The translations under genes and the position numbers were made by a program. A stretch of 47,005 bases of DNA from Gamarada debralockiae (lineage: Eukaryota; Ascomycota; Leotiomycetes; Helotiales; Hyphodiscaceae): contig NXFV01001713.1 of the NCBI GenBank assembly GCA_002803225.1, positions 1-47,005 of the forward strand. Reading direction: 5' to 3'. Shown here piece by piece: positions 32,692 to 43,587 of the stretch. Numbering within the stretch: position 1 is the stretch's first letter; the number at the start of each line of letters is the position of its first letter. A model generated the notes under the pieces. That model was not told where the DNA came from and ran no database searches. It saw only the letters and a program-made list of their open reading frames with translations.

Positions 32692-33535
32692 ATGTCCTCT
32701 CCAGTCCTCCACTTCAAGTCGATCAACCACTCGCTCCTCGAACACTCCTCATCCATGGTGCCATGAGCAGTTCCCATGAATGGGATTTCGTATCTCGAAG
32801 CTTCCATCTCCCCTCCTACCATTTCCCTAATCCCCAATCCCCGACCCCCTTCTGACGGACGACCTGCCACGATCCCCCCCTTTAACATTCCCGACATTGC
32901 AGCTCTCCTCGCAGATCTCGTCACGAAAGAAGCCAAGAATGGAAAAGTAGATATCGCAGGTATGTCATTGGGATGATACACAGCTGTATATGCAGCACAA
33001 GAGTATCCGAATATGATCGGCGACGATGGTCTGTTTGTGAGCGGACGCAAAAAAGCTTGGTGTCTGAGACGTACTTGGAAGACCTTGGGATATAGGCTAG
33101 CCATGACGTTCAGCGCCTGGACATTTACGCATATTCTGAAATCACGTTTTGAATAGGTGAAGGCGAAGACAGATTGAAAGTGTCAGAAGAATTATATGGA
33201 GACCCGAAAGCCGCTGCCACAATTCGAATGGGGCAAATTGTCATGAATGGAATGGCCGAAGATTTGGATCCGGCGGAGAAACGAGGCTGGGTTAGGAGGT
33301 TTGAGAACACGAAGACGAGAACTTGTATTGTTGCTGGAGTATTGAATGATGATGTGAAAACTTGTTTGGAGAGGTGAAAGCAGTTGAAGAAGACCAATGA
33401 GGAGAGCGGAGCTTTTAAGGATCAGGGGAAGGGACATGCTTGGGATTGTCAGGATCCTGAGTTGTTGCTAGAGATATTAAGTCTTGGATGGATTGTGAGG
33501 AGATGCCGGAGTTTTGGCTCTCGATTGGTTGTTGA
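32692..33535 (+). pseudogene. Alpha/beta-hydrolase pseudogene
   Basis: The remnant starts at an ATG (32692, MSSPVLHFKSINHS) and shows LLIHGAMSSSHEWDFVS (oxyanion-loop HG), the start of a nucleophile elbow DIAGMSLG, then GDDGLFVSG, KAAATIRMGQIVMN and ILNVLNDDVK-like blocks, and near the end HAWDCQDPELL with a plausible catalytic His. The frame changes four times (about 32739, 32820, 33152 and 33470). Two TGA codons (32974-32976 and 33375-33377) stand where Gly is expected. The ends are still recognisable, so inactivation is fairly recent. The functional ancestor would have been a small serine hydrolase of unknown substrate. I consider it non-functional; the exact family is tentative. Confidence 0.75.
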
Positions 33536-34443
33536 ATGGTCCTTTGAAGGTCTTCTGTGATTTCCTTCATTCCATTATTTCTCATACATTCTCCCTTCAC
33601 GACGTTAGGCGAAGATACGGGCTGATTACTTCGGTCCTTTACAACCACCAGGTACCAGTCAGGATCCAAAAAGAAGGCCTTGAAGACCAAGAAGAATTCA
33701 AGACGCTTCCAACCCGACTTCAATTCAACACGGGTTATATCTTCAGACCAATGAAAATTTCACGGCCCGCTCTACATTGGCAGGAAGAGCGATACATCAG
33801 ATTAAGAATCTCGTGTTTGAAAGTTGGATACTTTTGGCGATGGGAAACGGCCGGCCTGATTTTCAACCGAGAAGCCTGTAAGAAAGTCTTGGCATTGCAC
33901 GACGAGCATTCATCCAACAATCCCACAATTGGCACTGCCATACAAGGCTGAAAACCGAGGCGGTGGTTGGCCAGATCATAAATGCTCTCGGATGTTTGCC
34001 CCAGTGGACGTTGTTCAAGAGCGCCACAAGCCATTTCCCCTCACAGGCTTCGCGGCTTGTCCAGCTCTGAAGCATGGGGCTCTCAAAGCTTGCACTGCCT
34101 GTATACTTCGAAGGCTTCATTTGCAGCATGCCCGACCAATGAGGTAAGTCAGGCTAAGAAACTTCCCCATGGGCCACGCGGTATGGTGGAGTTTGTACAA
34201 CTTCAGTCTCTTCTATCGAGGGCTCCTAACCAGTAGGGCATGTCACCGCTTACGTGTCGAACATCTTTTGCGGAGTTTTCATTATTGGCGTTCAGATCTC
34301 GTCGAAATAAGCTTTAAAGTTATCGCTATGCCCCCACACGGAGTACTTGAGCCTTTCTTGAGGACCTCGACTCAACCTCACAACTCAAGAGCGAACACTC
34401 TAGGTACTCTTTCTAACCCACAATATATCAGAAATTGGTCAAG
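33536..34443. other. Intergenic, unassigned sequence
   Basis: About 900 bases between the hydrolase pseudogene and the tetraspan gene. A frame of 145 codons (33514-33951) and shorter ones exist. One stretch near 33830-33950 looks mildly protein-like but matches nothing I can name. It may be another remnant or chance. Confidence 0.4.
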
Positions 34444-35782
34444 ATGGGCGCCGGGTTGGGAACGTACATGTTCTGGGTCCGCATGTTCCAATTGTGTTGT
34501 TGCATTATCATCTTGTCCTCTAATGGCTGTAAGTAACTGAGGAGCAAAATGTTTCCCATTTGAGACTGTTTCGGGAGTAGTGACTCGCGAAACATATCTC
34601 CGGAACAAAGCTCAGAAACTTTTCAAACGAAGCAATTACTGACTCCCTTGTTGTGTAGGGCTCATGAATCTCATGTGAGTATTGTTCAACGCACTGTCCT
34701 TACCCTTGGATATACACAGCCATCTTTGAGAGACGTACATTTGCGTCCTGCTCTCATTGAACATCTTGAACTACCTCCTTGAAAGACCAACGTCTAACGA
34801 CCCATTAAGTATTAAAAAGAGAGATGGTCTCGGCGTCAACATGGTCGTCCTCGAAATGATGGTAGGGACCCAAGTTATGTCTGTCAATATCATCAGCAGG
34901 CTAAATCCAATTTTGTGCAGACTGGCATTATATTTACCTACCTCGCAATCGTCATTTTACTTCTCTACATACTCCACAAATCAAACCGTCGTCGATATCT
35001 CATCACGTTCATCGTTTGGGATGCTCTCATGACCGGGGTCTGCATTGCCATGATCTCAATCTTCTCATTTGCTGGCGTTCCCAACAATTGCGGTGGCATG
35101 ACAAGACAAAACTGTAAACCTATCCACCTCTACTCGATTCTATCAAAGACTGACAATTCCAGGGAAACCTGGGGATGCACCAAACAACCCAGCGCCAGGC
35201 TTCACGACCGTCCGCTTTGGTCCAGGGACTTTCGGCAATTATGGGGAGCTAGATATCTACTGCGGTATCCCCATAACCGACTACAGTTTCTGTATTATCC
35301 TACTGTGAGTCTACTCCTCCTCCCCAACCACCCACCAAACTAAAACCCCCAGCTTCACATACATAATAACCATCGTCCTCGCTATGCTCCGCATCCTCAG
35401 CTTCTGCTACACGCACAACGCGCGCGTCACCGCGCTCGTTGAAGAAGCCGAAAAGAAAGGCAAACGCACGGCCTCAAACTCGATACACAGCGACACTGCT
35501 CCTCTTACTCGAGTATATACCCCCGCTCGATCTAGTCTCTCCAGTGTGCCCATCTCATCAGTGTCGTCGATTCATCCTCAGGATGTAATCGAGGTGGACC
35601 CGCGGATTTCCAATGGGTCAAGGGGGACCAGCGAGAGAGGCGTTAGGATTGATCCACCGCCGTATATGCCGGATTTGGAGGCGGGGAGGATGGAGGGGCA
35701 TGCAGGGGAGAGTAATGAGACGAGGTTAAGTGGGTATGTGAAGGATCAGAGTTTTCCGGGGCTGGAAAACCAGGAGGGATAG
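34444..35782 (+). CDS. Tetraspan (MARVEL-like) membrane protein
   Basis: Six exons: 34444-34528, 34659-34674, 34786-34861, 34921-35113, 35163-35304 and 35353-35782, giving 313 residues with all phases closing. Four hydrophobic helices are visible: VRMFQLCCCIIILSS in exon 1, TGIIFTYLAIVILLLYI, YLITFIVWDALMTGVCIAM, and SFCIILLFTYIITIVLAML across the last junction. A Cys-bearing loop (NNCGGM, then IYCGI) lies between helices 3 and 4, as in MARVEL proteins. The C-terminal 110 residues are hydrophilic, Ser/Pro-rich and probably cytosolic. Exon 2 is only 16 nt; without exons 1 and 2 the first helix is lost. MARVEL proteins organise membrane domains; a specific role is not evident. Confidence 0.78.
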
Positions 35783-36275
35783 GTGTGGGTGGTGGAAGGG
35801 GAGAGAGGTGGGAGTTAGAATTTTATGTCTCATACCCAAGTACAATAGCAGTTTTAAAGCACTAAATAATCCAATTAGTGTGTTCGCATTATTGGCCATG
35901 TGTATTCAGGATCTGTTCAATGTGGGAAAAGTGATAAAGAATGTGTTCTCTTTCGGATCTCAGAGACCTTCCCTGCTGAGGCTGCATTTGCATCAAAATA
36001 AACGGAAAGCAATACAAGTTCACCTGAATAACCAAAATCTTTCTATCTACCGAAACTCCCTGTCGCGTATAGATAGTAGTGATGCTTGTGGGAGAGAGTA
36101 CCAGCGCAATGATGTCGTGGGCATAAATAATCAAGCGATGGCCCTTCACTAGTATCTTTCAACTTCCTGCCCAGCTTCCTCCTCCACCACAACGCCTCAA
36201 CTTTTCATAGTTAACGCGAAGCCTTCCTTCATATCATTACCTTCTCAAACTTCGTTCTGGTATCTACATACAAAG
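35783..36275. other. Intergenic
   Basis: About 490 bases between two plus-strand genes: the 3' UTR of the tetraspan gene and the promoter of the DUF7905-like gene. Nothing else is supported. Confidence 0.5.
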
Positions 36276-38900
36276 ATGACACCATTCAACAAGGAGTAAA
36301 TTTCCTCGGCCCTCATTCTCTGTTTACCAGAAGCTGACTCCTTCCAGATTTGAGAGATCCAATGCGAATCGTACCTACCTCAATGAGTTTAATTACTAAA
36401 AAGTGCTAACTTTTGCAGAATGGGAGACAGAGTCGAACATCTCAGTTGCGTCATCGGCTCATCCTCAGGGACGTTCGTTGAACAATCAACAACATAGGGT
36501 TAGTCGCGGCCAAGCTCTGCTAACAAGCTCAGCTTCGACCTTCCAGGTATCGGCTGTCCAAAACACTATACCACCAACCTTCCAAGAACCGACCATTCGA
36601 GGAAACCCAGCCCCAGTCACTCCATGCTTCCAAGCATCAGTCATCCGAGGCACCCCAGCTCCAGCCCAAGTAACTCCTCCTCGTCAGCAATGCCACAATA
36701 GAGCAAGCACACCTAGTTATCCTCACGTGCGTGCCCCGACTCAATCCAAAGGTATTTTGACCCTCCATCTTTAACTGGCTTAAGCTCACTGATCTCAGGA
36801 CATACAATTACTCCCAATGCCTACTATTCGGTGCAAGGCCAGCCCCAGCAAAGACATGGAAATGCACACAACCCCGGAAGCCAGCGACAATCATACGGCC
36901 CTCCCCCACTCTCTCAACCTGTCAAAGTGCCAACAAAGAGTACCGGTTGGGCGGAGCCTCCAAAACTGGTCACTACTCGAATGGGAATCCTCAACAGCCA
37001 ACAGGCCTTAAAGGAAGCAGAGATGCAGAACTATCGTAGTCGACCTGACACAAATGAGGAGTTTCCAGTTACGGTACGCGACATCTGATCTAACTCACAA
37101 AGTACAAACTGACGCATCGCAGGGCTACTATCTATGGCCTAAGGGATATGGCGATCCCATGAGCCTGCTTGACCCAACGTTGAAGAGCTTCGATATCCTT
37201 AGAAGCACCTATAAGGTCCACATAGATTGGAGCGATAAGATGCATTGCCTCCGAATCAATGGCAAAGGCCGTGGTTGCGAGCAAAACGTTGCGGCTACGA
37301 TCGAAGGTATCAAACTCCTCTATCTCGATGCCAAAGCGCAAGTTGTATTGGCATCACCTCTCTACATCATCGTCCCACCGACGGCTGACGCCATGCGATC
37401 CATCGTTCGACCAAAGACAATAGAAGACCGAGCAAATGCTGTCAACCCTGTGATTACAAGCTTTGAACTTGCTGGAGATCGACTTTCCCCAGCCGAGAAG
37501 TTGGAGTGGGAATCCACTCGTCGTCAGATGAACGAAGAAAACTTCAAAGCATTCCAAACTCACTTGGTCAAACGCATTCTCAAACTTGCCAACTTGAGAG
37601 GTTGGATGCGCAGTGAGTAAAATTTTAGAGTCTTTTATTTCCTATTCCGGCGCATTTCAGGAGTCCCACTTCCAAATTCTGCTTCGAACAGGATGTTATT
37701 CGAGTAGAACGTTGTCTTGGAACACCTGAAACCCCTCCGGCTCTGTCCCTGTCCCTATCAAGCATCATAGCATGTGCTGACTCCGAAATTTTGCAGTGCG
37801 GGTTCAGTTCGGCCACATCAACTTGAGTCAATATCAAAATAACTTTAGCCTGGCAAAGTTCTCCTTTGATATGTTCGCCGATATGATGAAGAAATCTCGA
37901 GTTACCACAGGTGGAACATTCGATCGAAAGTAAGTCTGTAGAGGAGGTTGTGAGCCATTGAACACTCATACTAATGCCTTCATAGGATGGATGCTTCACT
38001 CGCCATGAACTTGATCCGGAGAATTGTGGTCCGGGAGCAAGACTTTTGTCCCAGAAATTCTAGGACTCAGAATCTCAGCGGCGTCCAACTCGATCCCAAA
38101 CATACCGAGATAATCTTTGTCACTCCCCCTGATGGTCAAGGCCTTCGCCTTGAAGCAGACATAGAAAATGTCTACACTGAGAAAGGTGTTCGCAAGTATC
38201 AGCTTGGCACTACTCGATTGTTCCACGACAACCATCGAAACAAACGTGTCGAAGTGACTACAGTTGACATTGAAAGGTGCAGAACAAGCTTGACCCTCAC
38301 TACTGGAGTGATATTAATATTTCGCTATTTAGAAACTGCGATTGGACACTGGAGATCATTACAGACGGCGAGATCAAACATGTGCAAGGCGTCTTGCAGT
38401 CATACATAGCAGCTTCTCTAAACTCAGGATCAACTGAGCGGATCGACTCTCAAGGTATTCCGTATCCTGGTATTGCTCTGCGAATTCCGGTAGGCTTTGC
38501 CGTCCAGAGCGTGGTTGCCCGAACTGTCTTTCAATACATGTGGACCAGTTCCAACAATATCGTCGAGATCGCCATCTACCGCGAATGGGCCGGTTGGGAT
38601 ACCAGACCAGAGCCAGTTATGCAAGCTAGCCTTTCAATCTTCAATGCCGATTGGGATGCTGAGATGGAGTCGATCGAAAACACGACACTCGAACGCAAAT
38701 GGGACCGACAACTGCACAACTTCTTCGGCAAGGATGGAGTCAGTCACAACAAAACTGGCCTTTCAGGACTCATGACCGAGATTCGGGAGATTCAAGAATG
38801 CTTGAGCGATGCTGCAGCTACTGTTCCTCCACCACCTCCGAAAGCTTCTGTTCCTTTCAATTCGGGAACTACGGCCGCCGAGGAATTGCTTGACATCTAG
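36276..38900 (+). CDS. Conserved ascomycete protein, DUF7905-like with KH-like region
   Basis: Eight exons: 36276-36295, 36348-36370, 36419-36751, 36799-37073, 37123-37612, 37797-37929, 37986-38276 and 38333-38900, giving 710 residues in frame. The first 200 residues are Pro/Gln/Ser-rich and disordered. A segment near residues 218-290 (GYYLWPKGYGDP, RINGKGRG) resembles a KH-type fold with a Gly-rich loop. The C-terminal half (MRVQFGHINLSQY, TTGGTFDRK, VTTVDIERNCDWTLEI, VVARTVFQYMW) matches a family conserved in filamentous ascomycetes that I recall as DUF7905. The family name is from memory. The 56-nt intron at 38277 restores the frame and the conserved DIER-DWTLE junction. RNA binding is an inference from the KH-like part only. 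Confidence 0.82.
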
Positions 38901-39110
38901 GTCGTCCCCCGAAAAGCTGCGCCTCGATTCTTCATCCCAAACCAACAATACGTCCAAAATATCTTTCTTAGGCTCCTCTCATGTCCGATTTCCTTATTTC
39001 AGGTCTTTGGGCTTCATGTACGTGTACATTTCGAGGAGGATCTGTCCGGTGGATATGGTTTTCTGTCTCCAGCCAACTTCGCTTCATTGTACACACCATT
39101 TCCTTTCTTC

Positions 39111-39833
39111 TCATGCGGTCTGAGCCGAAGGTCCTGCACCAGAACTGAGAACTTTTTGCCGTAAAACTGTAGAATAGATACTAATCAGCATATTACCTCT
39201 TTTCCTTAAAAATAATATGTGACTTACCATCCTCCACAACACGCAAGTTATTCGACTTCTGCCCAATAATGGTCTCCAAGTCCTTCAAATTATTTCCCAG
39301 ATCCTCTACCTTCGCCTCATAGAACTTCGTGGCATCTTTCGTACTCTGTAACCCATCAGAATCTTGTTTCCCTCGAGCTTAAACGTGACAAACCTTCTCG
39401 ACGTAAAACCCAGTTCCGACGTCCACAATCACATTCTCGTTATCCGCTAATGTACCTGGTACGTAGAGCGATGTGGTGAGAGGGACGAGAATCGGTTTGC
39501 CTGGCAACCAATTATCAGCCCGTCATCCCTCCCGTTATTACCTCCTCTGTAACTTCCTAAATTGGAATTTGGACTTGTGGATGTACCTTGGGTTTTGGTA
39601 GAGACGCCAGTAGCAATACTCCGCAGACATTCTCGGAATTTTGCCTGCGCGGCGCGCAGTTGTTGGAAGGAATTTGTGAGGTGCTCGAGTTCGTCGTCAA
39701 GTTGCTTTTTAACTTGCGATAGTTGTTGGGTTGAGAGGGATGCGAGGTCGACTGTGAGGGGTTTGTTAGCTGGTGGCAGGCAGGAGAAGGGAAAGGTGGT
39801 GGAGGTACTGGTTTGGCCCTTTGGGGAAGACAT
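39111..39833 (-). CDS. GIM5: Prefoldin subunit 5 (alpha-type)
   Basis: Subunit of the hexameric prefoldin chaperone, which delivers unfolded actin and tubulin to the CCT chaperonin. Exons on the minus strand are 39833-39587, 39500-39394, 39345-39228 and 39166-39111, giving 175 residues with phases closing. After a short Thr/Pro-rich lead, the N-terminal coiled coil ([20 protein letters not shown]) precedes the beta-hairpin core [17 protein letters not shown] and [13 protein letters not shown]. The second coiled coil ([17 protein letters not shown] to VVEDVLRQKV) ends the protein. This is the classic alpha-prefoldin order. The leader before [10 protein letters not shown] is about 25 residues longer than in yeast Gim5. 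It converges on the DUF7905-like gene with 210 bases between stops. Confidence 0.93.
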
Positions 39834-40242
39834 TGTGCTGTTCTGGGCAAGGTTGGAGAGCTCGGGTTCAGAGCTTGATGCATCGGGATGAAGTTAAAAA
39901 GTGCTTAGTCATCAGTGAGCGGGCCAGAATTTTGCCTGGATTCACTGGAGGATGCCTGTTTTGAAGTAGCTAATGGATTCCCGTCCAAAGTTTCCGTGTC
40001 TTTACTGATACTAACTGTCTATGAAATTGCATTTCTCACAATGTCCGTAGCTTCAGGAAATCCATCCCCAGCCCACCTCGAAGCTCCGTAGATATCATAA
40101 CTGTAAATCCTCGAGGTTCACTCTCCTATGAACGCCAATATCTCCCTATACCCAACCGTTAATAGCACTAAACTCCTCTCTAGTATATCCTCAGTAAAAA
40201 TTCACGTTTTCCGTTCCTTTAGCCCATCCATTGCTCAAATTT
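39834..40242. other. Intergenic
   Basis: About 410 bases between prefoldin start and the stop of the rhodopsin-type gene, both on the minus strand. It should contain the prefoldin promoter. No further gene is seen. Confidence 0.5.
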
Positions 40243-41782
40243 TCATCTCCCTTTCCGCTTGTGATCATCCACTACGGGATGCTCATATTCTTCCTCTGCA
40301 TTCCATTCTGTTGTCCGCTTGATGATCATCTTGTCACTTCCTACCGAGCTCCTCGTTTCGCTGTCTTCTGGAGGGCCATGGCGTACATGGCTGAAACTCG
40401 TAATTCTGTCCGGACGAAGTGTTCCCAGATCTTTCTGAGCATTCGCACTTGTGATGCCGAAGTGGAAGTCGTCGCCTTCAGCCGAAGGCCTGTTATTTTG
40501 TGAGCTGTTGGTGTTCGTTTCAGAGATTCCGGAAGCTCCTGAGTCCTCGTTCAATCTCGATTCGCTCAGGTTTTCCATTTTGTAGCTTCCTTTGGAATTG
40601 GAGACTTTGCAATTGGAGTAGCCGGAGATGAGTGTGCTAAGCTTTCTGGCCTTTCCGTAGGAACTGTCCATTGGGTTTACTGTGGATGCGATGCCGCCTG
40701 AAGACATGCTCTCCATGAACGGTTTGAGGAACGGAACGCAAGCCATGAAGATTGCGAAGTTGAGCTGGATAATTGTCGCTAAGTAGCCGTGATATGACGA
40801 GAGCGTTTGGTCTGGGAGTGACGTTGAGCTGATTGTGGAGAGGTAGTAGATTCGAAAAGCTGTAAGCGGGATAATACTGGTGGCCGAATTAACAATTCGA
40901 TCGTGGGACACCCCTTTCGATGGGCAGGTAGAGCATAGCTTACAGGATACGACTTCCAAAGGCGATAACAACCAGACCCTTTCTTCTCCACGACATTTGA
41001 AGAGCCCAAACAAGATACACTGGCAGGAGAATGATTGCCACGTCTGTTGAAATATCAAAAGTGCCATTGATTTCCCAGAAAGTAATCTGCTAAGATGTTA
41101 GGTCCGAAGGTCATCCTCTGGAAGGGTTGTATACTCTATTGAAACATTTGCCAGAAATAATAGCCCATGGAGAGGGCAGTTTGCATTGGAACGCAATGGA
41201 AAACTCGGCACTGACACCCCAGAGAACAATAAATACTTCTAACAAGGTATTAAGAAAAGCGAAACGCGATTCTGGTGACAGCGCTCGAAGGTAGAGAAGT
41301 GTCGATAGTTTTGCAAGGCAAAGAGCTAGAATGTAGAGTAGCTGTGATGTATAACCATACTACTCGATTGTAAGCTAAGTCTTTACTGAGCAAGAATTTA
41401 AATCGCTCAAATAGCTGGGTCAGCTGAGAACATGACTAAAACATCGCACGTTACCTTTTGAAAGTCTCTGATCTGTTGGTCACTGAGAGTTGCCTGGGGT
41501 TGACCCAATCCGTTCGCGACCATCATTGAGAGGGTAACTGTGAATGAAGCACCCGAAAACTTCCACCAGAATGTTAGCACAACATCTTTGCAAGCTATCC
41601 AAGTCAAGCAGTACACGTACCATTGCAACAGTGATGAGGGTGTCGTCCACTGTCCATCTTCGAACGACACTGTACTTGGTTCCAAGACGTGTAAACACAC
41701 TCAGTATCATTGCAGTCATACCAAACCAAGCAACGATATTCACTACGGGCCCTTGATTGACGTCTGAAATGATGACCGCCAT
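40243..41782 (-). CDS. Rhodopsin-domain (PTH11/SAT4-type) seven-helix membrane protein
   Basis: Five exons on the minus strand, 41782-41617, 41537-41455, 41359-41135, 41089-40944 and 40876-40243, give 417 residues with phases closing. The pattern fits the fungal rhodopsin-domain family: first helix NIVAWFGMTAMILSVFTRL, RRWTVDDTLITVAMV, the segment MVANGLG, a helix with SQLLYILALCLAKLSTLLYL, the conserved FWEINGTFDISTDVAI, and helix LPVYLVWALQM with RRKG. The last helix contains LATIIQLNFAIFMACVPFLKPF, followed by a 150-residue Ser/Asn-rich cytosolic tail. No CFEM domain is present. Members include putative surface G-protein-coupled receptors and many of unknown function; the ligand is unknown. 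Confidence 0.88.
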
Positions 41783-43587
41783 GCTGATCTTGTATCTCTG
41801 TAAGGTAAGTGTTTAGGAGGATTTTAACTCTCTTAACAAGGAGAAAATATCATCATCTATGTTGCTTCATTTTCATATGGTGTAGAGTCCAGAAGGAATC
41901 ATACATTGGCATATCTATCAGGTTGATTCCGAGCCGATATTGCAATGCAATCTCAGGGGCAACGAGAAACGAGGTAAGGAATGTACTCCGCGTTCCAGGC
42001 ACAGGGCTGTTGTGCATTACTGTGTGGGAAAGAAGTCAAACGAGAGCGGTGGTGGTTTTTGGCGCGGCTGGGACAAAGCCCAGGAGGCTTGGGAGACATC
42101 TAAGGTGGAAACTAGCATGAAGAATCGGATCCCGCGAGCCAAGTTCCCCGGGATAGAAAATGCGATTCAACGATGTAGTGGACGAATATCTGCCATGTGC
42201 GTGTGCTTGTGTAACCCCCACGCACGGAGTAAACCCAGAGCATAATGAGAGTGCATCACTGCAACATGAGATCCTTGTCCAGCAGACGTAAATCTAGATT
42301 TCCTGAAGCAAGAAGCAAAGTCAAACATCAGCTAAGATGTTCAGAATATAGATGAGGTCTGTATTCAACTCAGATCCATGGAATGCACAGTCTCCCCTAT
42401 GCTCTCGAACGCGTGTAAATATCTCAAGGAAAAAGCAGTCCTTCAAGCATGGCTTGCTTTTCGAAGCTGAATGATATTGAGCGTAGGCCCCTGAACAGGA
42501 TTCAGTGGACTTCCATAAGATTGATTGTTTGACTTCCGTTCCGGGGAAGAAAACCTAGACCCCAGACCCGGGAGTCCGGAGACTGGGAAGCCATTCATTG
42601 GACAAAATTTGGACAGGGATATGAGCGAGGACGATGAAAAGCCTATGGGCTGGATAGCCAAAAGGAAGGCAACCTTGTACAGTCTGTATTCGTATCTTAT
42701 GGTATGTCGAAAAAGAGAGTTGTTTCGCTTCCTGGCGCCCTAGCCGCGTCAGGGCTTCGAGCGAAGGAAAGGAGAGGGGTAAGAAGCCTGACGCCACATG
42801 TGGAAAGAAGCTCTGAGGAACGTGCGGATTGGCGTACGGACCGTGCGCGCCGCCGGATCCAAGGGTCAGCTTCCCGGGACAGGGGTCGGGTCTTGGCGAC
42901 TTACTGCCCTCAGCTGCACGGACGGAGTTTGAGCTCTTCTGAAATGATGCAACACATGGAGGCGAGCAGATAACTCTGAACCCAAAGTGCCCAGAGACGC
43001 GGGCGCTGCACGTGATAAGGGTTTCTAGATAAGTAGGTAGCGTCCACCGAAACAATTCCCACAGCGTCTTTCTAATATTGAAGTCTCTGCATACAAATGA
43101 CTTCGTTTGTGTTTCTGCCAAACAAGTGGGATCAAATACTTGCCAGGCATTAGAAGTATTTGCGGGGTTATCGATATGATATGAAGGAAATGGAAGTTTT
43201 GGGACAGATCCCTGGCACCTACGTGCAGGGAGACTGCAAGCCACGCATCCTAGCAAGCCAGACGGGACGCCGATAGGCGGCCAAAGAGTATACCCGGGAC
43301 ATTGCACCTGGCGCGAGTCCTTGGTTTTCATTCGATCCCCAATCTCTGTGTCACATCCACAACTTTGCTGCCATGCCGGGGATCTTTTATGATAGATAGA
43401 CAGGGCAATGGAATTTGGGTCGGAAGCTCTCCCTGCACTACCTGGAACCTTATGTGTTCCTGCTTCCTCCCTTTCTTCCCAGTCATCCAGGAGACAACTG
43501 ATCGAAGCTCTTTTGGGAAACTTCCGTGATTGTAGATTTGCAATTATCTTTCTACTTGCTCTATTGAGATACTCTCAGCGTTGAGAA
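41783..43587. other. Divergent intergenic region, 1.8 kb
   Basis: Lies between the starts of the rhodopsin-type gene (-) and the permease (+), so it should hold both promoters. A minus-strand frame of 258 codons (42555-43331) is open but lacks any recognisable domain and looks like chance in GC-rich sequence. No RNA gene or repeat is evident. Confidence 0.5.

Noticed and set aside
33514..33951. Plus-strand frame of 145 codons, possible enzyme remnant
   Set aside because: Mild protein-like character near its end but no motif I can name; not enough to call a gene.
38277..38332. Apparent frameshift in the DUF7905-like gene between two overlapping frames
   Set aside because: A 56-nt GT-AG intron (38277-38332) restores the frame and joins conserved VTTVDIER to NCDWTLEI, so no lesion is needed.
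42555..43331. Minus-strand frame of 258 codons in the permease promoter region
   Set aside because: No domain, signal or splice partner is visible; composition looks like chance translation of GC-rich sequence.
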